13,198 bases of DNA from Methylomonas sp. (GCA_026988195.1 JALSLS010000309.1:1-13198), one strand, 5' to 3'; shown: positions 1 to 8,247, counted from the stretch's first letter. Made by a program: numbers and translations. The notes: a model not told the origin generated them from the letters alone.

Positions 1-759
1 TCCATTGTTTAAGGACGATATTAAACGCATATCCCTAGGGCTGTCATCACGATATAGCACATGAATGTTGTCTTTTTTATCGGCAGAGATGCTGAGCCAA
101 CAACAAGTACAGGCTGTCAGTTCTAAATCTTTATGCTGATCCCAACGCCCTGTTTTGTTATTAGGAAAGCGCGCGTAACGGAGCCCTTGGGTATTTCCGG
201 CTTCTTCACGGTCATCAAGCCATACAAAATGAAAGCTACCCTGGCTATCAGCCACTAGGTCAAAATACCCTTGGTCAATTTTGCTATATTGTTCACTGAC
301 GGGGCTTTCTATTTGTCGCCATGTTTGTCCGAAATCTTGGGATAAAGCCATGGCAATTTTACCTGTCCAAGGTTCCCCACCTTTTGTTTGCCAAACTACC
401 ATGACATTATTGCCAGAGGCCGCTACTTGAAAGTCATTACCTCTTTTTGATTTTTTTAGCGAGAGTAAATCTTGGTTAACAGTGACAGGTGTTAACCAAG
501 AATTTCCTGAATCAGAGGAGTTTATGTACTTTAAAGCAAGTTTATTTGTTTGCTTATCTATACCAGAAAATAAAGCATGTAGATTTTCTTTATCAGAATA
601 AACATCTAAAGTATGGACAGATTGTAATCCTGTAGGGACAGTTTTTTGTGTTGCTGTCTTATGGTTTAATAAAGCACAAGAAGGTAAAGAGAATATTACC
701 AGTAGTGTTATGGGGCGTAATAAATTAATATGAGAAAACAAAGTGTTTTTGTGCATCAT
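1..759 (-). CDS. Lipoprotein with BNR/sialidase-like beta-propeller (C-terminus off the window)
   Basis: An open frame of 253 codons runs from ATG at 759 off the left edge without a stop, so only the N-terminal part is present. A hydrophobic stretch at residues 13-25 ends in LPSC, a plausible lipobox with Cys28 as the lipidated residue, so the protein is probably exported and membrane-anchored. Two Asp-box (BNR) motifs are visible: SSDSGNSW at residues 81-88 and SQDFGQTW at 140-147. These mark the blades of sialidase-fold propellers. A cysteine cluster CTCC (Cys217, Cys219, Cys220) is followed by a segment containing LYRDDSPRDMR. I recall a similar CxCC block in some bacterial proteins annotated as exo-alpha-sialidase that lack proven sialidase activity. 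Asp-boxes are structural, so enzyme activity cannot be claimed. A second ATG at 756 is an equally possible start; no clear Shine-Dalgarno is seen. Confidence 0.8.
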   Translation of the reverse strand, partial: MMHKNTLFSHINLLRPITLLVIFSLPSCALLNHKTATQKTVPTGLQSVHTLDVYSDKENLHALFSGIDKQTNKLALKYINSSDSGNSWLTPVTVNQDLLSLKKSKRGNDFQVAASGNNVMVVWQTKGGEPWTGKIAMALSQDFGQTWRQIESPVSEQYSKIDQGYFDLVADSQGSFHFVWLDDREEAGNTQGLRYARFPNNKTGRWDQHKDLELTACTCCWLSISADKKDNIHVLYRDDSPRDMRLISSLNNG

Positions 760-816
760 AAATATCTTAGTTCTGATTGTTGGCAATAAGAGTTTTTTTG
801 AGTGATTAAGTTCCTT

Positions 817-981
817 TAGGAACGTGCATGAAACAACTTCCCGATTTCTAACTTGTCTTTTTGCTCCAGATGGAATGATCTCATTCGTTGCGTAGCTTGC
901 TATGCGCCTCATGAGGTCATTCCACCTGAAACAAAAATCCTACGTTATAATTTCGGGAAGTTATTCCATACACGTTCCTTA
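817..981 (+). repeat. 165-bp fold-back repeat, copy A
   Basis: First of three near-identical 165-bp elements. The ends are imperfect inverted repeats of about 30 bp, from AGGAACGTGCATGAAACAAC on the left to the complement of the right end finishing CACGTTCCTTA. The whole element is close to one large imperfect palindrome with arms of about 80 bp around the centre GCGTAGCTTGCTATGC. It contains no credible gene. Copies A and C share an orientation and differ at about five positions by eye; copy B (1808-1972) is inverted. TTA stands directly outside GGAACG on the left and CGTTCC on the right in every copy. This fits a MITE-like element with a TA-containing target, though TTA may simply belong to the element. 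Confidence 0.9.
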
Positions 982-1313
982 ACTTAAAAGCTTCAGTCTA
1001 GATTATTTCTTTCCACCTTACTTAAGTGGCATTAAATTAAAATTAAATTGGCTTTAAGGACATGTTCTAAATTGCTATATGGTTTGAATATGAGTAGTAT
1101 GAGCATACATTCTTGGATGTATTTTATAGAGAGCATTTCTAAAGTAGAATGGCTAGCTTAAAATATGGATTAGATTGAATATATTAGGTATTCATAACGA
1201 TCAAGGTTTAACGCTTAATAAGATTAAATTAGGTGTTGGGTCTTAGTTATGGAGTCAGTGGTTTTAGGTTGAGTTTGTAATTATAATAATAAGTAATATA
1301 GAGGATAAATAAT
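982..1313. other. Gene-free AT-rich stretch
   Basis: These 332 bases between repeat copy A and the 143-residue membrane protein gene hold no convincing reading frame on either strand and no structured RNA that I can recognise. The only signals noted are a possible -10 box and a Shine-Dalgarno at the right end, both belonging to the downstream gene. Confidence 0.6.
1282..1287 (+). promoter_or_regulatory. Candidate -10 box for the membrane protein gene
   Basis: TATAAT matches the sigma70 -10 consensus and lies 26 bp before the ATG. No good -35 hexamer sits 16-18 bp upstream (the bases there read about TGGTTT), so this is a weak call in AT-rich DNA. Confidence 0.25.
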
Positions 1314-1745
1314 ATGACTATTGGTGGAATCATTGCTATTTTTATAGCGATATGGATTTATAGAACGGCTCTTGAGCATAAGACAGGTAACGCTTTATAT
1401 TGGGTGGCAGGCAGTTTTATTGTTTTCTTGGTCATACAATTTATCATGATCAAATTTAATATGGTAATTATTGAAACATTTGATACTGATATTAGTAGTG
1501 ATTACGATGATGCGGGTGGTTTGAAAAATAGAGAGGGTTCTGATTCAGCAGGACTACAGTCTGGTGCAGGCGGAACTGTGATCGGGATTATTTTTGAGTT
1601 TCTTCCTTGGGTAGTGCCTTTCTTTGTTGTTGCTATTGCTAGGCAAATGTTTATGTTAAAGCAAGCTTTTAGTTTTATGGGCTTATTTGATGGTCTTAAA
1701 GAAATGTTTATTAGCATAAAAAATAGCTTTAAAACATCATCATAA
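1314..1745 (+). CDS. Unrecognised 143-residue membrane protein
   Basis: I do not recognise this protein. Hydrophobic segments lie at about residues 2-16, 26-50 and 87-109, so two or three membrane passes are likely. The loop at about 54-86 is acidic and rich in Gly and Ser. The C-terminal tail (about 115-143) is amphipathic and Lys-rich and could be a cytoplasmic helix. AGAGGA at 1300-1305 stands 8 bp before the ATG and supports the start. The gene is a single transcription unit with its own strong palindromic terminator. It is bracketed by copies A and B of the 165-bp repeat in inverted orientation. An antisense frame at 1502-1717 is a shadow of this gene. Confidence 0.75.
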   Translation: MTIGGIIAIFIAIWIYRTALEHKTGNALYWVAGSFIVFLVIQFIMIKFNMVIIETFDTDISSDYDDAGGLKNREGSDSAGLQSGAGGTVIGIIFEFLPWVVPFFVVAIARQMFMLKQAFSFMGLFDGLKEMFISIKNSFKTSS

Positions 1746-1760
1746 ATTTTTAGTAATATG

Positions 1761-1804
1761 TAGAAACAAAAAAGCCTAGATTAATCTAGGCTTTTTTGTT
1801 TCTA
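1761..1804. terminator. Perfect 44-bp palindrome, bidirectional Rho-independent terminator
   Basis: Two 22-base arms (1761-1782 and 1783-1804) are exact reverse complements. The stem core GCCTAGATT is flanked by A6 on the left and T6 on the right, so an intrinsic terminator can form on either strand. It begins 15 bp after the stop of the membrane protein gene and ends 3 bp before repeat copy B. Confidence 0.9.
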
Positions 1805-1807
1805 TCT

Positions 1808-1972
1808 TAGGAGCGTGTATGGAATAACTTCCCGAAATTATAACGTAGGATTTTTGTTTCAGGTGGAATGATCTCATGAGGCGCATAGCAAGCTACGCAA
1901 CGAGTGAGATCATTCCATCTGGAGCAAAAAGACAAGTTAGAAATCGGGAAGTTGTTTCATGCACGTTCCTTA
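1808..1972 (-). repeat. 165-bp fold-back repeat, copy B (inverted)
   Basis: This is the reverse complement of copy A with only about four differences by eye, including GGAGCG in place of GGAACG at the left end. It has the same length of 165 bp. CTTAG is found at both edges. With copy A it forms an inverted pair around positions 982-1807, which contain the membrane protein gene and its terminator. Confidence 0.9.
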
Positions 1973-2042
1973 GGTAACTGACAATAAATAACCCACCCAG
2001 ATTGCGCAGATTTTTTGTTGCCGGTTGCCTTATTAGTTATCT

Positions 2043-2231
2043 TTAACTTGTGACTAATGACACAATAGATACAATAGTCAGAATGAAGAGTACTGTTGCA
2101 ATAAAGCCAACAATTAGATAGCTAGAAAGGGAGCCGTGTTCAAAATCTATTTCTCTATTTTTATTGCTTTGTACGCCAATACCCGCTGCAAGAACACTTT
2201 TTATAACATGTAGTAAACTTGGTTTTGACAT
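2043..2231 (-). CDS. DUF2970 family small membrane protein
   Basis: The 62-residue protein has the layout of DUF2970: an N-terminal block LLHVIKSVLAAGIGVQSNKN, then a basic/acidic linker with the FEHGS motif, then one membrane helix at about residues 37-60. The family is common in beta- and gammaproteobacteria and has no established function. GGAGAG (complement of 2236-2241) lies 4 bp before the ATG and fixes the start. The gene is transcribed divergently from metH, with 118 bp between the two starts. The length is usual for the family. Family assignment is from memory of the conserved GVQSxKNRExDFxHGS pattern. Confidence 0.85.
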   Translation of the reverse strand: MSKPSLLHVIKSVLAAGIGVQSNKNREIDFEHGSLSSYLIVGFIATVLFILTIVSIVSLVTS

Positions 2232-2349
2232 TCTGCTCTCCAGTTTGTTTATTAGGGTTCCATAATATATGGATGAAAGTAATCAAGCAATGGCTAAATT
2301 AATAAAGAAAATACAACCTATTGGTTTAATATCCTACCTTTAATTTCCT

Positions 2350-5300
2350 ATGAATAATATCGAATTATTAAAACAACAATTATCACAACGTATCTTGTTC
2401 CTCGATGGTGCAATGGGCACGATGATACAGAGTTACCATCTAGAAGAAAAAGATTACCGCGGTGAGCGCTTTGCCGACTGGGAAAGTGATCTTAATGGTA
2501 ATAATGACCTATTGTCATTAACTCAGCCCGATATTATTAAAGCTATTCACAGAGCTTATTTTGAAGTGGGTGTTGATATTGTTGAAACTAATACATTCAA
2601 TGCGACCAGCATTGCCATGGCTGATTACAACATGGAATCATTGGCTTATGAAATTAACTTTGAATCGGTTCGTTTAGCCAAAGAAGTCTCTGCAGAATTT
2701 ACCGCATTAACACCAGACAAGCCACGATTTGTAGCCGGTACTTTAGGGCCGACTAACCGTACAGCATCAATGTCTCCAGAAGTTAATGATCCTGGTTTTA
2801 GAAATATCTCTTTTGATGACTTGGTTGAAGCATATACCGAAGCCATACGCGGTATGTGTGATGCTGGTGTTGATATTATTCTTATTGAAACCATTTTTGA
2901 TACCCTAAATGCCAAGGCGGCTATTTTTGCAGTCGAGAATTATTTTGATATATTAGGTTATAAATTACCGGTGATGATTTCAGGTACTATTACCGATGCA
3001 TCAGGACGAACATTATCAGGTCAAACAGCTGCAGCTTTCTGGAATTCATTAAGTCATGTTGACCCTATTTCAATTGGTTTTAACTGTGCCTTAGGCGCAA
3101 CAGAATTACGCCAATATATAGCAGAAGTTTCAACTATTTGTGATACCCATATTTCAGCGCATCCTAATGCAGGTTTGCCAAATGAGTTTGGTGAATATGA
3201 TGAAACCCCTGAAGAAATGGCAACTGAAATTGCCGATTGGGCAGCACTAGGCTATTTAAATATTATTGGAGGTTGTTGTGGAACATCGCCGGAATATATC
3301 AAAGCCATTGTAGATGCGGTACAAAAATATCCCCCTAGAAAAATCCCACAGATAGAAAAACAATGTCGCTTATCAGGGCTAGAGCCACAAAATATTAGAG
3401 CAGATTCTTTATTTGTTAATGTTGGAGAAAGAACTAATGTTACCGGGTCAGCAAAGTTTAAACGCTTAATTGTAGAGGGTGACTTTGAAACAGCATTAAG
3501 TGTTGCCAAAGAACAAGTAGAAAATGGCGCGCAAATTATTGATATCAACATGGATGAAGGCATGTTGGAGTCAAAAGAAGCCATGGTGCGCTTTCTTCAT
3601 TTAATCGGCTCAGAGCCAGATATTGCAAAAGTCCCCATTATGCTGGACTCCTCTAAATGGGATATTTTAGAAGCAGGTCTTAAATGTATTCAGGGAAAAG
3701 GCATTGTTAACTCCATCTCTATTAAAGAAGGTGAAGAAAACTTTATCAGACAGGCTAAATTGATTCGTCGTTATGGTGCGGCCATGATTGTGATGGCCTT
3801 TGATGAACAAGGTCAGGCTGACACTATGGCGCGCAAAATTGAAATTTGTCAGCGAGCTTATAAAATTTTAACTGAAGTGGTTAACTTTCCACCTGAAGAT
3901 ATTATTTTTGACCCTAATATTTTTGCTATTGCTACAGGAATTGATGAGCATAATAATTATGGTGTCGATTTTATTGAAGCGACCCGAGAAATCACTAGAA
4001 CTTGTCCCCATGCATTAATTTCTGGTGGTGTTTCTAATGTTTCTTTTTCTTTCCGTGGAAATAATCAAGTACGAGAAGCGATTCATGCCGTATTTCTTTA
4101 CCATGCGATTAAAGCAGGCATGGGTATGGGGATTGTCAACGCTGGGCAGCTGGCTATTTATGAAGATATTCCCGATGAACTGCGTAAAGCAGTAGAGGAT
4201 GTGGTTCTTAATCGTAGCCCTGGTGCAACCGAAGCCATGTTGGAAATGGCGCAAAAATACCAAGGCGGTGGGGCTGTTGCCAAACAAGAAGATTTAGAGT
4301 GGCGCACCTGGCCCGTCAGCAAGCGGTTGGAACATGCCTTGGTTAAAGGCAATGATGAATATATTGTCGAAGATGCTGAAGAAGCTCGTGTCGAACTTAA
4401 AATGGCTTTATATGTGATTGAAGGGCCGTTAATGGACGGCATGAATGTTGTCGGTGATTTATTCGGCGAAGGTAAAATGTTTTTACCGCAAGTGGTTAAA
4501 TCTGCTCGGGTGATGAAAAAAGCCGTGGCATATTTAATGCCCTTTATGGATGCGGAGAAAAAGGGCGACATAAAGACGAATGGAAAAATATTAATGGCAA
4601 CGGTTAAGGGCGATGTTCATGATATTGGAAAAAATATTGTGGGGGTTGTACTTCAATGTAATAACTATGAAGTCGTTGATATTGGCGTTATGGTGCCTGC
4701 TGAGAAAATCCTTAGAACAGCTAAAGAAGAAAATGTCGATATTATTGGTTTAAGTGGCTTAATTACCCCGTCATTAGATGAAATGGTGCATGTTGCCAAA
4801 GAAATGGAAAGGCAAGGTTTTGATATTCCATTGATGATTGGTGGTGCGACGACTTCCCGCGCACATACCGCGGTAAAAATTGAACAACACTACCATGCAC
4901 CTACCATCTATGTCACAGATGCTTCGCGCAGTGTGGGTGTTGTTAGCTCATTATTAAGTGATGAGTTAAAAGATGAGTATATTGCTAAAACACGCGCAGA
5001 ATATGAGCAAGTGAGAGAGCGTCATAAAGGGCGTAAAGCACAGGTTAAACAACATAGTTTAGAAAAGGCACGATTAAATAAGTTTCAGCTAGGTGACCAT
5101 CAGCCATCAAAACCTACATTTTTAGGGACTAAGGTAATAGAGCCATTATCACTTGATGTTTTAGTGCCTTATATTGATTGGACACCTTTTTTCCAAACAT
5201 GGGAATTATCTGGTAAATATCCTAAGATATTAAAAGATGAAGTCGTGGGAGAAACTGCAACGAAATTGTTTGCTGATGCTAAAAAGATGTTAGATCAAAT

Positions 5301-6018
5301 TGTTACTGAAAAGTGGTTAACAGCCAAGGCAGTGATTGGGTTTTATCCTGCTAATAGTATAGATGATGATATCGAGCTTTATACCGATGATACACGAACA
5401 GAAGTCTTAGAAACCTTGCATCATTTACGCCAGCAGAATGTAAAGGCTCCAGGCCGACCTAACTATTGCTTATCTGATTTTATTGCCAGTAAAGCCAGTG
5501 GAAAAGCTGATTATATCGGTGGCTTTGCGGTAACAACAGGTATTGGCATTGATGAAAGAGTTGCCGCGTTTGAAAAAGATTATGATGATTATAATTCCAT
5601 TATGCTTAAAGCCTTAGCTGATCGACTAGCAGAAGCCTTTGCAGAATATTTACATGAGCAAGTTAGAAAAGAACATTGGGGTTATGTGGCTGATGAAGAC
5701 CATAAAAATGAACAACTGATTGCTGAAGACTATAAAGGCATTAGACCCGCCCCAGGTTACCCTGCTTGTCCTGATCATACTGAAAAAGAAAAATTATTTA
5801 AACTGCTAAATGCAACAGCAGCAACGACGATAGAACTAACAGAAAGCTACGCCATGTTCCCAACTGCAGCCGTCAGCGGCTGGTATTTGTCTCACCCCGA
5901 ATCACAATATTTCAATGTCGGTAAAATAGATGAAGAGCAACTTGAAAGTTATGCCAAAAGAAAAGGCATGGCAAAAGAAGTGGCAGAGCGTTGGTTATCT
6001 GCACATTTACATCATTAG
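2350..6018 (+). CDS. metH: Cobalamin-dependent methionine synthase
   Basis: This enzyme transfers the methyl group of 5-methyltetrahydrofolate through cobalamin to homocysteine, making methionine in the cytoplasm. The 1222 residues match the full four-module family (E. coli MetH is 1227). The homocysteine domain carries zinc ligands Cys246 (GFNCALG) and Cys309/Cys310 (GGCCGT). The folate domain starts at about residue 350 (LFVNVGERTNVTGSAKF). The helical cap and B12 domain carry D755-x-H757-x-x-G760, whose His is the lower cobalt ligand. The C-terminal reactivation domain has R1132-PAP-G1136-Y1137, the SAM-binding RxxxGY motif. All key residues are present. The N-terminus aligns with E. coli, but no clear Shine-Dalgarno precedes the ATG. 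I see no cobalamin or SAM riboswitch in the 118-bp leader. The gene appears monocistronic. Confidence 0.98.
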   Translation: MNNIELLKQQLSQRILFLDGAMGTMIQSYHLEEKDYRGERFADWESDLNGNNDLLSLTQPDIIKAIHRAYFEVGVDIVETNTFNATSIAMADYNMESLAYEINFESVRLAKEVSAEFTALTPDKPRFVAGTLGPTNRTASMSPEVNDPGFRNISFDDLVEAYTEAIRGMCDAGVDIILIETIFDTLNAKAAIFAVENYFDILGYKLPVMISGTITDASGRTLSGQTAAAFWNSLSHVDPISIGFNCALGATELRQYIAEVSTICDTHISAHPNAGLPNEFGEYDETPEEMATEIADWAALGYLNIIGGCCGTSPEYIKAIVDAVQKYPPRKIPQIEKQCRLSGLEPQNIRADSLFVNVGERTNVTGSAKFKRLIVEGDFETALSVAKEQVENGAQIIDINMDEGMLESKEAMVRFLHLIGSEPDIAKVPIMLDSSKWDILEAGLKCIQGKGIVNSISIKEGEENFIRQAKLIRRYGAAMIVMAFDEQGQADTMARKIEICQRAYKILTEVVNFPPEDIIFDPNIFAIATGIDEHNNYGVDFIEATREITRTCPHALISGGVSNVSFSFRGNNQVREAIHAVFLYHAIKAGMGMGIVNAGQLAIYEDIPDELRKAVEDVVLNRSPGATEAMLEMAQKYQGGGAVAKQEDLEWRTWPVSKRLEHALVKGNDEYIVEDAEEARVELKMALYVIEGPLMDGMNVVGDLFGEGKMFLPQVVKSARVMKKAVAYLMPFMDAEKKGDIKTNGKILMATVKGDVHDIGKNIVGVVLQCNNYEVVDIGVMVPAEKILRTAKEENVDIIGLSGLITPSLDEMVHVAKEMERQGFDIPLMIGGATTSRAHTAVKIEQHYHAPTIYVTDASRSVGVVSSLLSDELKDEYIAKTRAEYEQVRERHKGRKAQVKQHSLEKARLNKFQLGDHQPSKPTFLGTKVIEPLSLDVLVPYIDWTPFFQTWELSGKYPKILKDEVVGETATKLFADAKKMLDQIVTEKWLTAKAVIGFYPANSIDDDIELYTDDTRTEVLETLHHLRQQNVKAPGRPNYCLSDFIASKASGKADYIGGFAVTTGIGIDERVAAFEKDYDDYNSIMLKALADRLAEAFAEYLHEQVRKEHWGYVADEDHKNEQLIAEDYKGIRPAPGYPACPDHTEKEKLFKLLNATAATTIELTESYAMFPTAAVSGWYLSHPESQYFNVGKIDEEQLESYAKRKGMAKEVAERWLSAHLHH

Positions 6019-6114
6019 ATCTTGGAATGTAGGGTTTTTACTTAGAAGTAGGATAAAAGCGAGTCAAAGAAAAATATTGGCGTTTGATGATGAAATTCGA
6101 ATATTTAACTTTGC

Positions 6115-6151
6115 TACCCAATAGACCAAATAGATAAAGGTCTATTGGGTA
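6115..6151. terminator. Hairpin between convergent metH and mtdB
   Basis: Exact 13-base inverted repeats TACCCAATAGACC (6115-6127) and its complement (6139-6151) enclose an 11-base loop. The hairpin lies between the 3' ends of two convergent genes, where a shared terminator is expected. No T-tract follows on either strand, so it may act by stabilising 3' ends or with Rho rather than as a classical intrinsic terminator. Confidence 0.6.
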
Positions 6152-6163
6152 AAGTGCATAAAT

Positions 6164-7066
6164 TCATTTCATTTCTTTAACTAAAGAAACCGCAAAGTCA
6201 TACGCCTCAGGAAAATCAATAAAAGCAGCTTTTTTAGAGGTTTGTATATATTTAAACAAACCAATTTCAGTTTTAGATTTGATATTACCAATAGCTAAGG
6301 GGCCTATTCCGCTAAATGTTCCCCCGGTATATTCTATTTGTGTGTTTAGATCATCCATACCTAAACCCGCAACACCACTAGGAGGGACTGCATTAGTGTC
6401 AGCAACAACCAGTAAGTTTTCTATCGTATTAAGCTCTTCCATTTCAAGGATTCTAATGCCTGCCTTAGCAACACAAATAACAACATCAACATTTTTTAAG
6501 GCAGTGACTTTCTCATCTTGAGTCAGAGCGGATACCCACGAAACATCCACGTCGTAGCGAGCACAAAATCGTGAAGCGACGCTTTCATCATCTTCGGAAG
6601 TTAATTTACATAGACGGGTCTTTGCACCTTCTTTTGCAGCAAGAACTGCTGTACAGAGCCCTACAGGGCCTGTGCCAAACACTGCAACCGTTCGCCCTTT
6701 TAAGCCACCTCCATGCTTTTCTTCTAGAGCCTTAGTAACCAAAGCTAAAACACTAGCTGAGGTAGTGTATGCTCCATTTGGGTCAGCAAAAACGCCTACT
6801 TCAAAAGGGCCTACCATGGCTTTTTTTGCATTTAAAAACATATCTGCAGCTAAGTGAACATCACGGCCACCAATAAAAATTCCTGTATCATTAAAGCGTT
6901 TGGGAGGACGAGAAAAAATGGCATCTTGCACCATTGCTTTTACATTTTCCGGCTGAACATGAGGGAAAGGGATGATATGGTTAAAGCCTGCGTCAGCAGC
7001 CATGGTTACATCAAATGGACTGATATTATCACCAGGATTAAGAATATATAACATTTTTTGAGCCAT
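6164..7066 (-). CDS. mtdB: NAD(P)-dependent methylene-tetrahydromethanopterin dehydrogenase
   Basis: MtdB oxidises methylene-H4MPT to methenyl-H4MPT with reduction of NAD(P), a cytoplasmic step in formaldehyde oxidation in methylotrophs. The N-terminal domain has the pattern NPGDNISPFDV (10-20), IFIGGRDV (63-70) and FADPNGAYTTSA (93-104). A Rossmann domain follows with VAVFGTGPVG (127-136). DTNAVPPSGVAGLG (223-236) is typical of the MtdA/MtdB family. The start is set at the ATG at 7066, giving 300 residues and the expected MAQKMLYI N-terminus, with AAAGG about 8 bp upstream. A frame 14 codons longer exists, but its extension is not family-like. The gene lies 72 bp downstream of the GAPDH-family gene on the same strand, so co-transcription is likely. 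MtdB rather than MtdA is inferred from the overall methanotroph-like sequence and is less certain than the family. Confidence 0.9.
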   Translation of the reverse strand: MAQKMLYILNPGDNISPFDVTMAADAGFNHIIPFPHVQPENVKAMVQDAIFSRPPKRFNDTGIFIGGRDVHLAADMFLNAKKAMVGPFEVGVFADPNGAYTTSASVLALVTKALEEKHGGGLKGRTVAVFGTGPVGLCTAVLAAKEGAKTRLCKLTSEDDESVASRFCARYDVDVSWVSALTQDEKVTALKNVDVVICVAKAGIRILEMEELNTIENLLVVADTNAVPPSGVAGLGMDDLNTQIEYTGGTFSGIGPLAIGNIKSKTEIGLFKYIQTSKKAAFIDFPEAYDFAVSLVKEMK

Positions 7067-7138
7067 AATAAACCTTTGCTTGTAGTAGTGTTGTAAGAAA
7101 AAATACAAAATTATCAGTTGAAAAATGTTTTAGTTCAT

Positions 7139-8185
7139 TCACAATTTTTCACCAATAGTGCCAATAACATCTAGTGCACGACAGCAGTACCCTCTTTCAT
7201 TATCATGCATCAATGAAATGCCTATTTGTCGCTTATTGCTCACCCTTAAGTGATTCATTAAAACAATTAATGAATACTCTGCTCCAACAAAGTCAATGCT
7301 GACTTTTTCATGTCCCCAAGCACCTGAATCACAAAGTAGAATACCGGCCATTTCATCTTTTTCATATTGTTTTAACAGCTCGGTACACTCTTCAAGTGAT
7401 GTGTCCCGAGATAGATTTGCTGAAATATCCATAACAGAAACAATTTCTGTTGGAACGCGATAAGAAATGGAATCTAACTTTCCTGCAAGATTAGGCAGGG
7501 CTAGTGCTGTAGATGCGCCCACATTAGTATTTGTTGGAATAATAGACGCCGCTTGAGTTCTGCCTAAATGGGCGTTTTTATGGAAACCATCAAGTAGGTG
7601 TTGATCGGATAAAGTCGGGTGGATAGTAATTATTCTGGCAAAATCAATACCAATATGCTTATCCAAAATATAAGCTAGTGGTGTCATTGCGTTTCCGGTA
7701 CAAGTACTTGCAGATATTACATGGTGTTTTTGAGGGTCATATTGCTTGTGGTTAACACCATAAACCATACTTAAATCACAACCTAGGATATTCCAACTAC
7801 ACAGTATTTTTTTAGTGACTTGTAACTCAATAAGGTTGCGTAAATCTTCAATAGCGGCTGTCCCAGTTGCATTAATCAATATATCAAGTTCTAGATTTCT
7901 AAGTGTTATTAGGCTTTTATTATTCTCAAGCCCTTGACGCCGGTCAACTTGTAAGTAACGTATCTTTTTACCTGCGATAATGAGGAAGTCACCCTCATAA
8001 TCTACAGAAAAGGGGGCGGGGCCGTAAGTGCTATCATAGGCTATTAAATAAGCAAGCTGTGAGATAGGCATAACATCACACAACACACAAATTTTAAACC
8101 GTCCTCCCTTTGATTGGATAAAATTGGTACGCAACATCGACCTGCCGACACGCCCAAGACCAATAATTCCAATTGAAATACTCAT
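7139..8185 (-). CDS. Divergent glyceraldehyde-3-phosphate dehydrogenase family protein
   Basis: The 348 residues span the whole GAPDH fold. GIIGLGRVGRSMLR at 6-19 is the NAD-binding loop, AYDSTYG (49-55) and STCTGN (160-165) follow, and IPTNTNVGAS and RVPTEIVSVMD lie further on. The catalytic Cys162 and base His189 are present. Several substrate-site positions differ from classical GAPDH by hand alignment: T161 and G164 beside the catalytic Cys, L192 where the Ps-site Thr is usual, N221 where the Pi-site Gly is usual, and MHDNERGY (326-333) in place of WYDNEWGY. R209 and D194 are kept. It is probably an NAD(P)-dependent aldehyde dehydrogenase of this fold, but its substrate may not be glyceraldehyde 3-phosphate. 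AAGGA about 8 bp before the ATG supports the start. It is likely the first gene of a unit with mtdB. Confidence 0.85.
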   Translation of the reverse strand: MSISIGIIGLGRVGRSMLRTNFIQSKGGRFKICVLCDVMPISQLAYLIAYDSTYGPAPFSVDYEGDFLIIAGKKIRYLQVDRRQGLENNKSLITLRNLELDILINATGTAAIEDLRNLIELQVTKKILCSWNILGCDLSMVYGVNHKQYDPQKHHVISASTCTGNAMTPLAYILDKHIGIDFARIITIHPTLSDQHLLDGFHKNAHLGRTQAASIIPTNTNVGASTALALPNLAGKLDSISYRVPTEIVSVMDISANLSRDTSLEECTELLKQYEKDEMAGILLCDSGAWGHEKVSIDFVGAEYSLIVLMNHLRVSNKRQIGISLMHDNERGYCCRALDVIGTIGEKL

Positions 8186-8218
8186 TGGTATTCCTTTCCA
8201 AGTTTAATAGTATTTGAG

Positions 8219-8247
8219 TTAAGGGACGTGCATGGAATAAGTTCACC
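8219..8247 (-). repeat. Decayed end of the 165-bp repeat
   Basis: TTAAGGGACGTGCATGGAAT and the bases after it match the outer end of the inverted form of the 165-bp element at about 22 of 26 positions. After about position 8247 the similarity stops. It looks like a remnant terminus of an older insertion, 34 bp upstream of the GAPDH-family start. Confidence 0.55.

Noticed and set aside
2232..2349. Cobalamin or SAM riboswitch upstream of metH
   Set aside because: The 118-bp gap is too short for a cobalamin riboswitch, and I see no B12-box or SAM-box motif.
4158..4571. 137-codon minus-strand frame inside metH, and other antisense frames in metH, mtdB and the nuclease-like gene
   Set aside because: They are shadows of well-supported genes on the other strand, with no Shine-Dalgarno or family similarity.
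5930..6124. 64-codon plus-strand frame at the end of metH
   Set aside because: It overlaps the metH 3' end in another frame and its composition is not protein-like. The metH frame there is strongly conserved.
7067..7108. N-terminal extension of MtdB by 14 codons
   Set aside because: The extension is not family-like. The ATG at 7066 has AAAGG upstream and gives the expected N-terminus.
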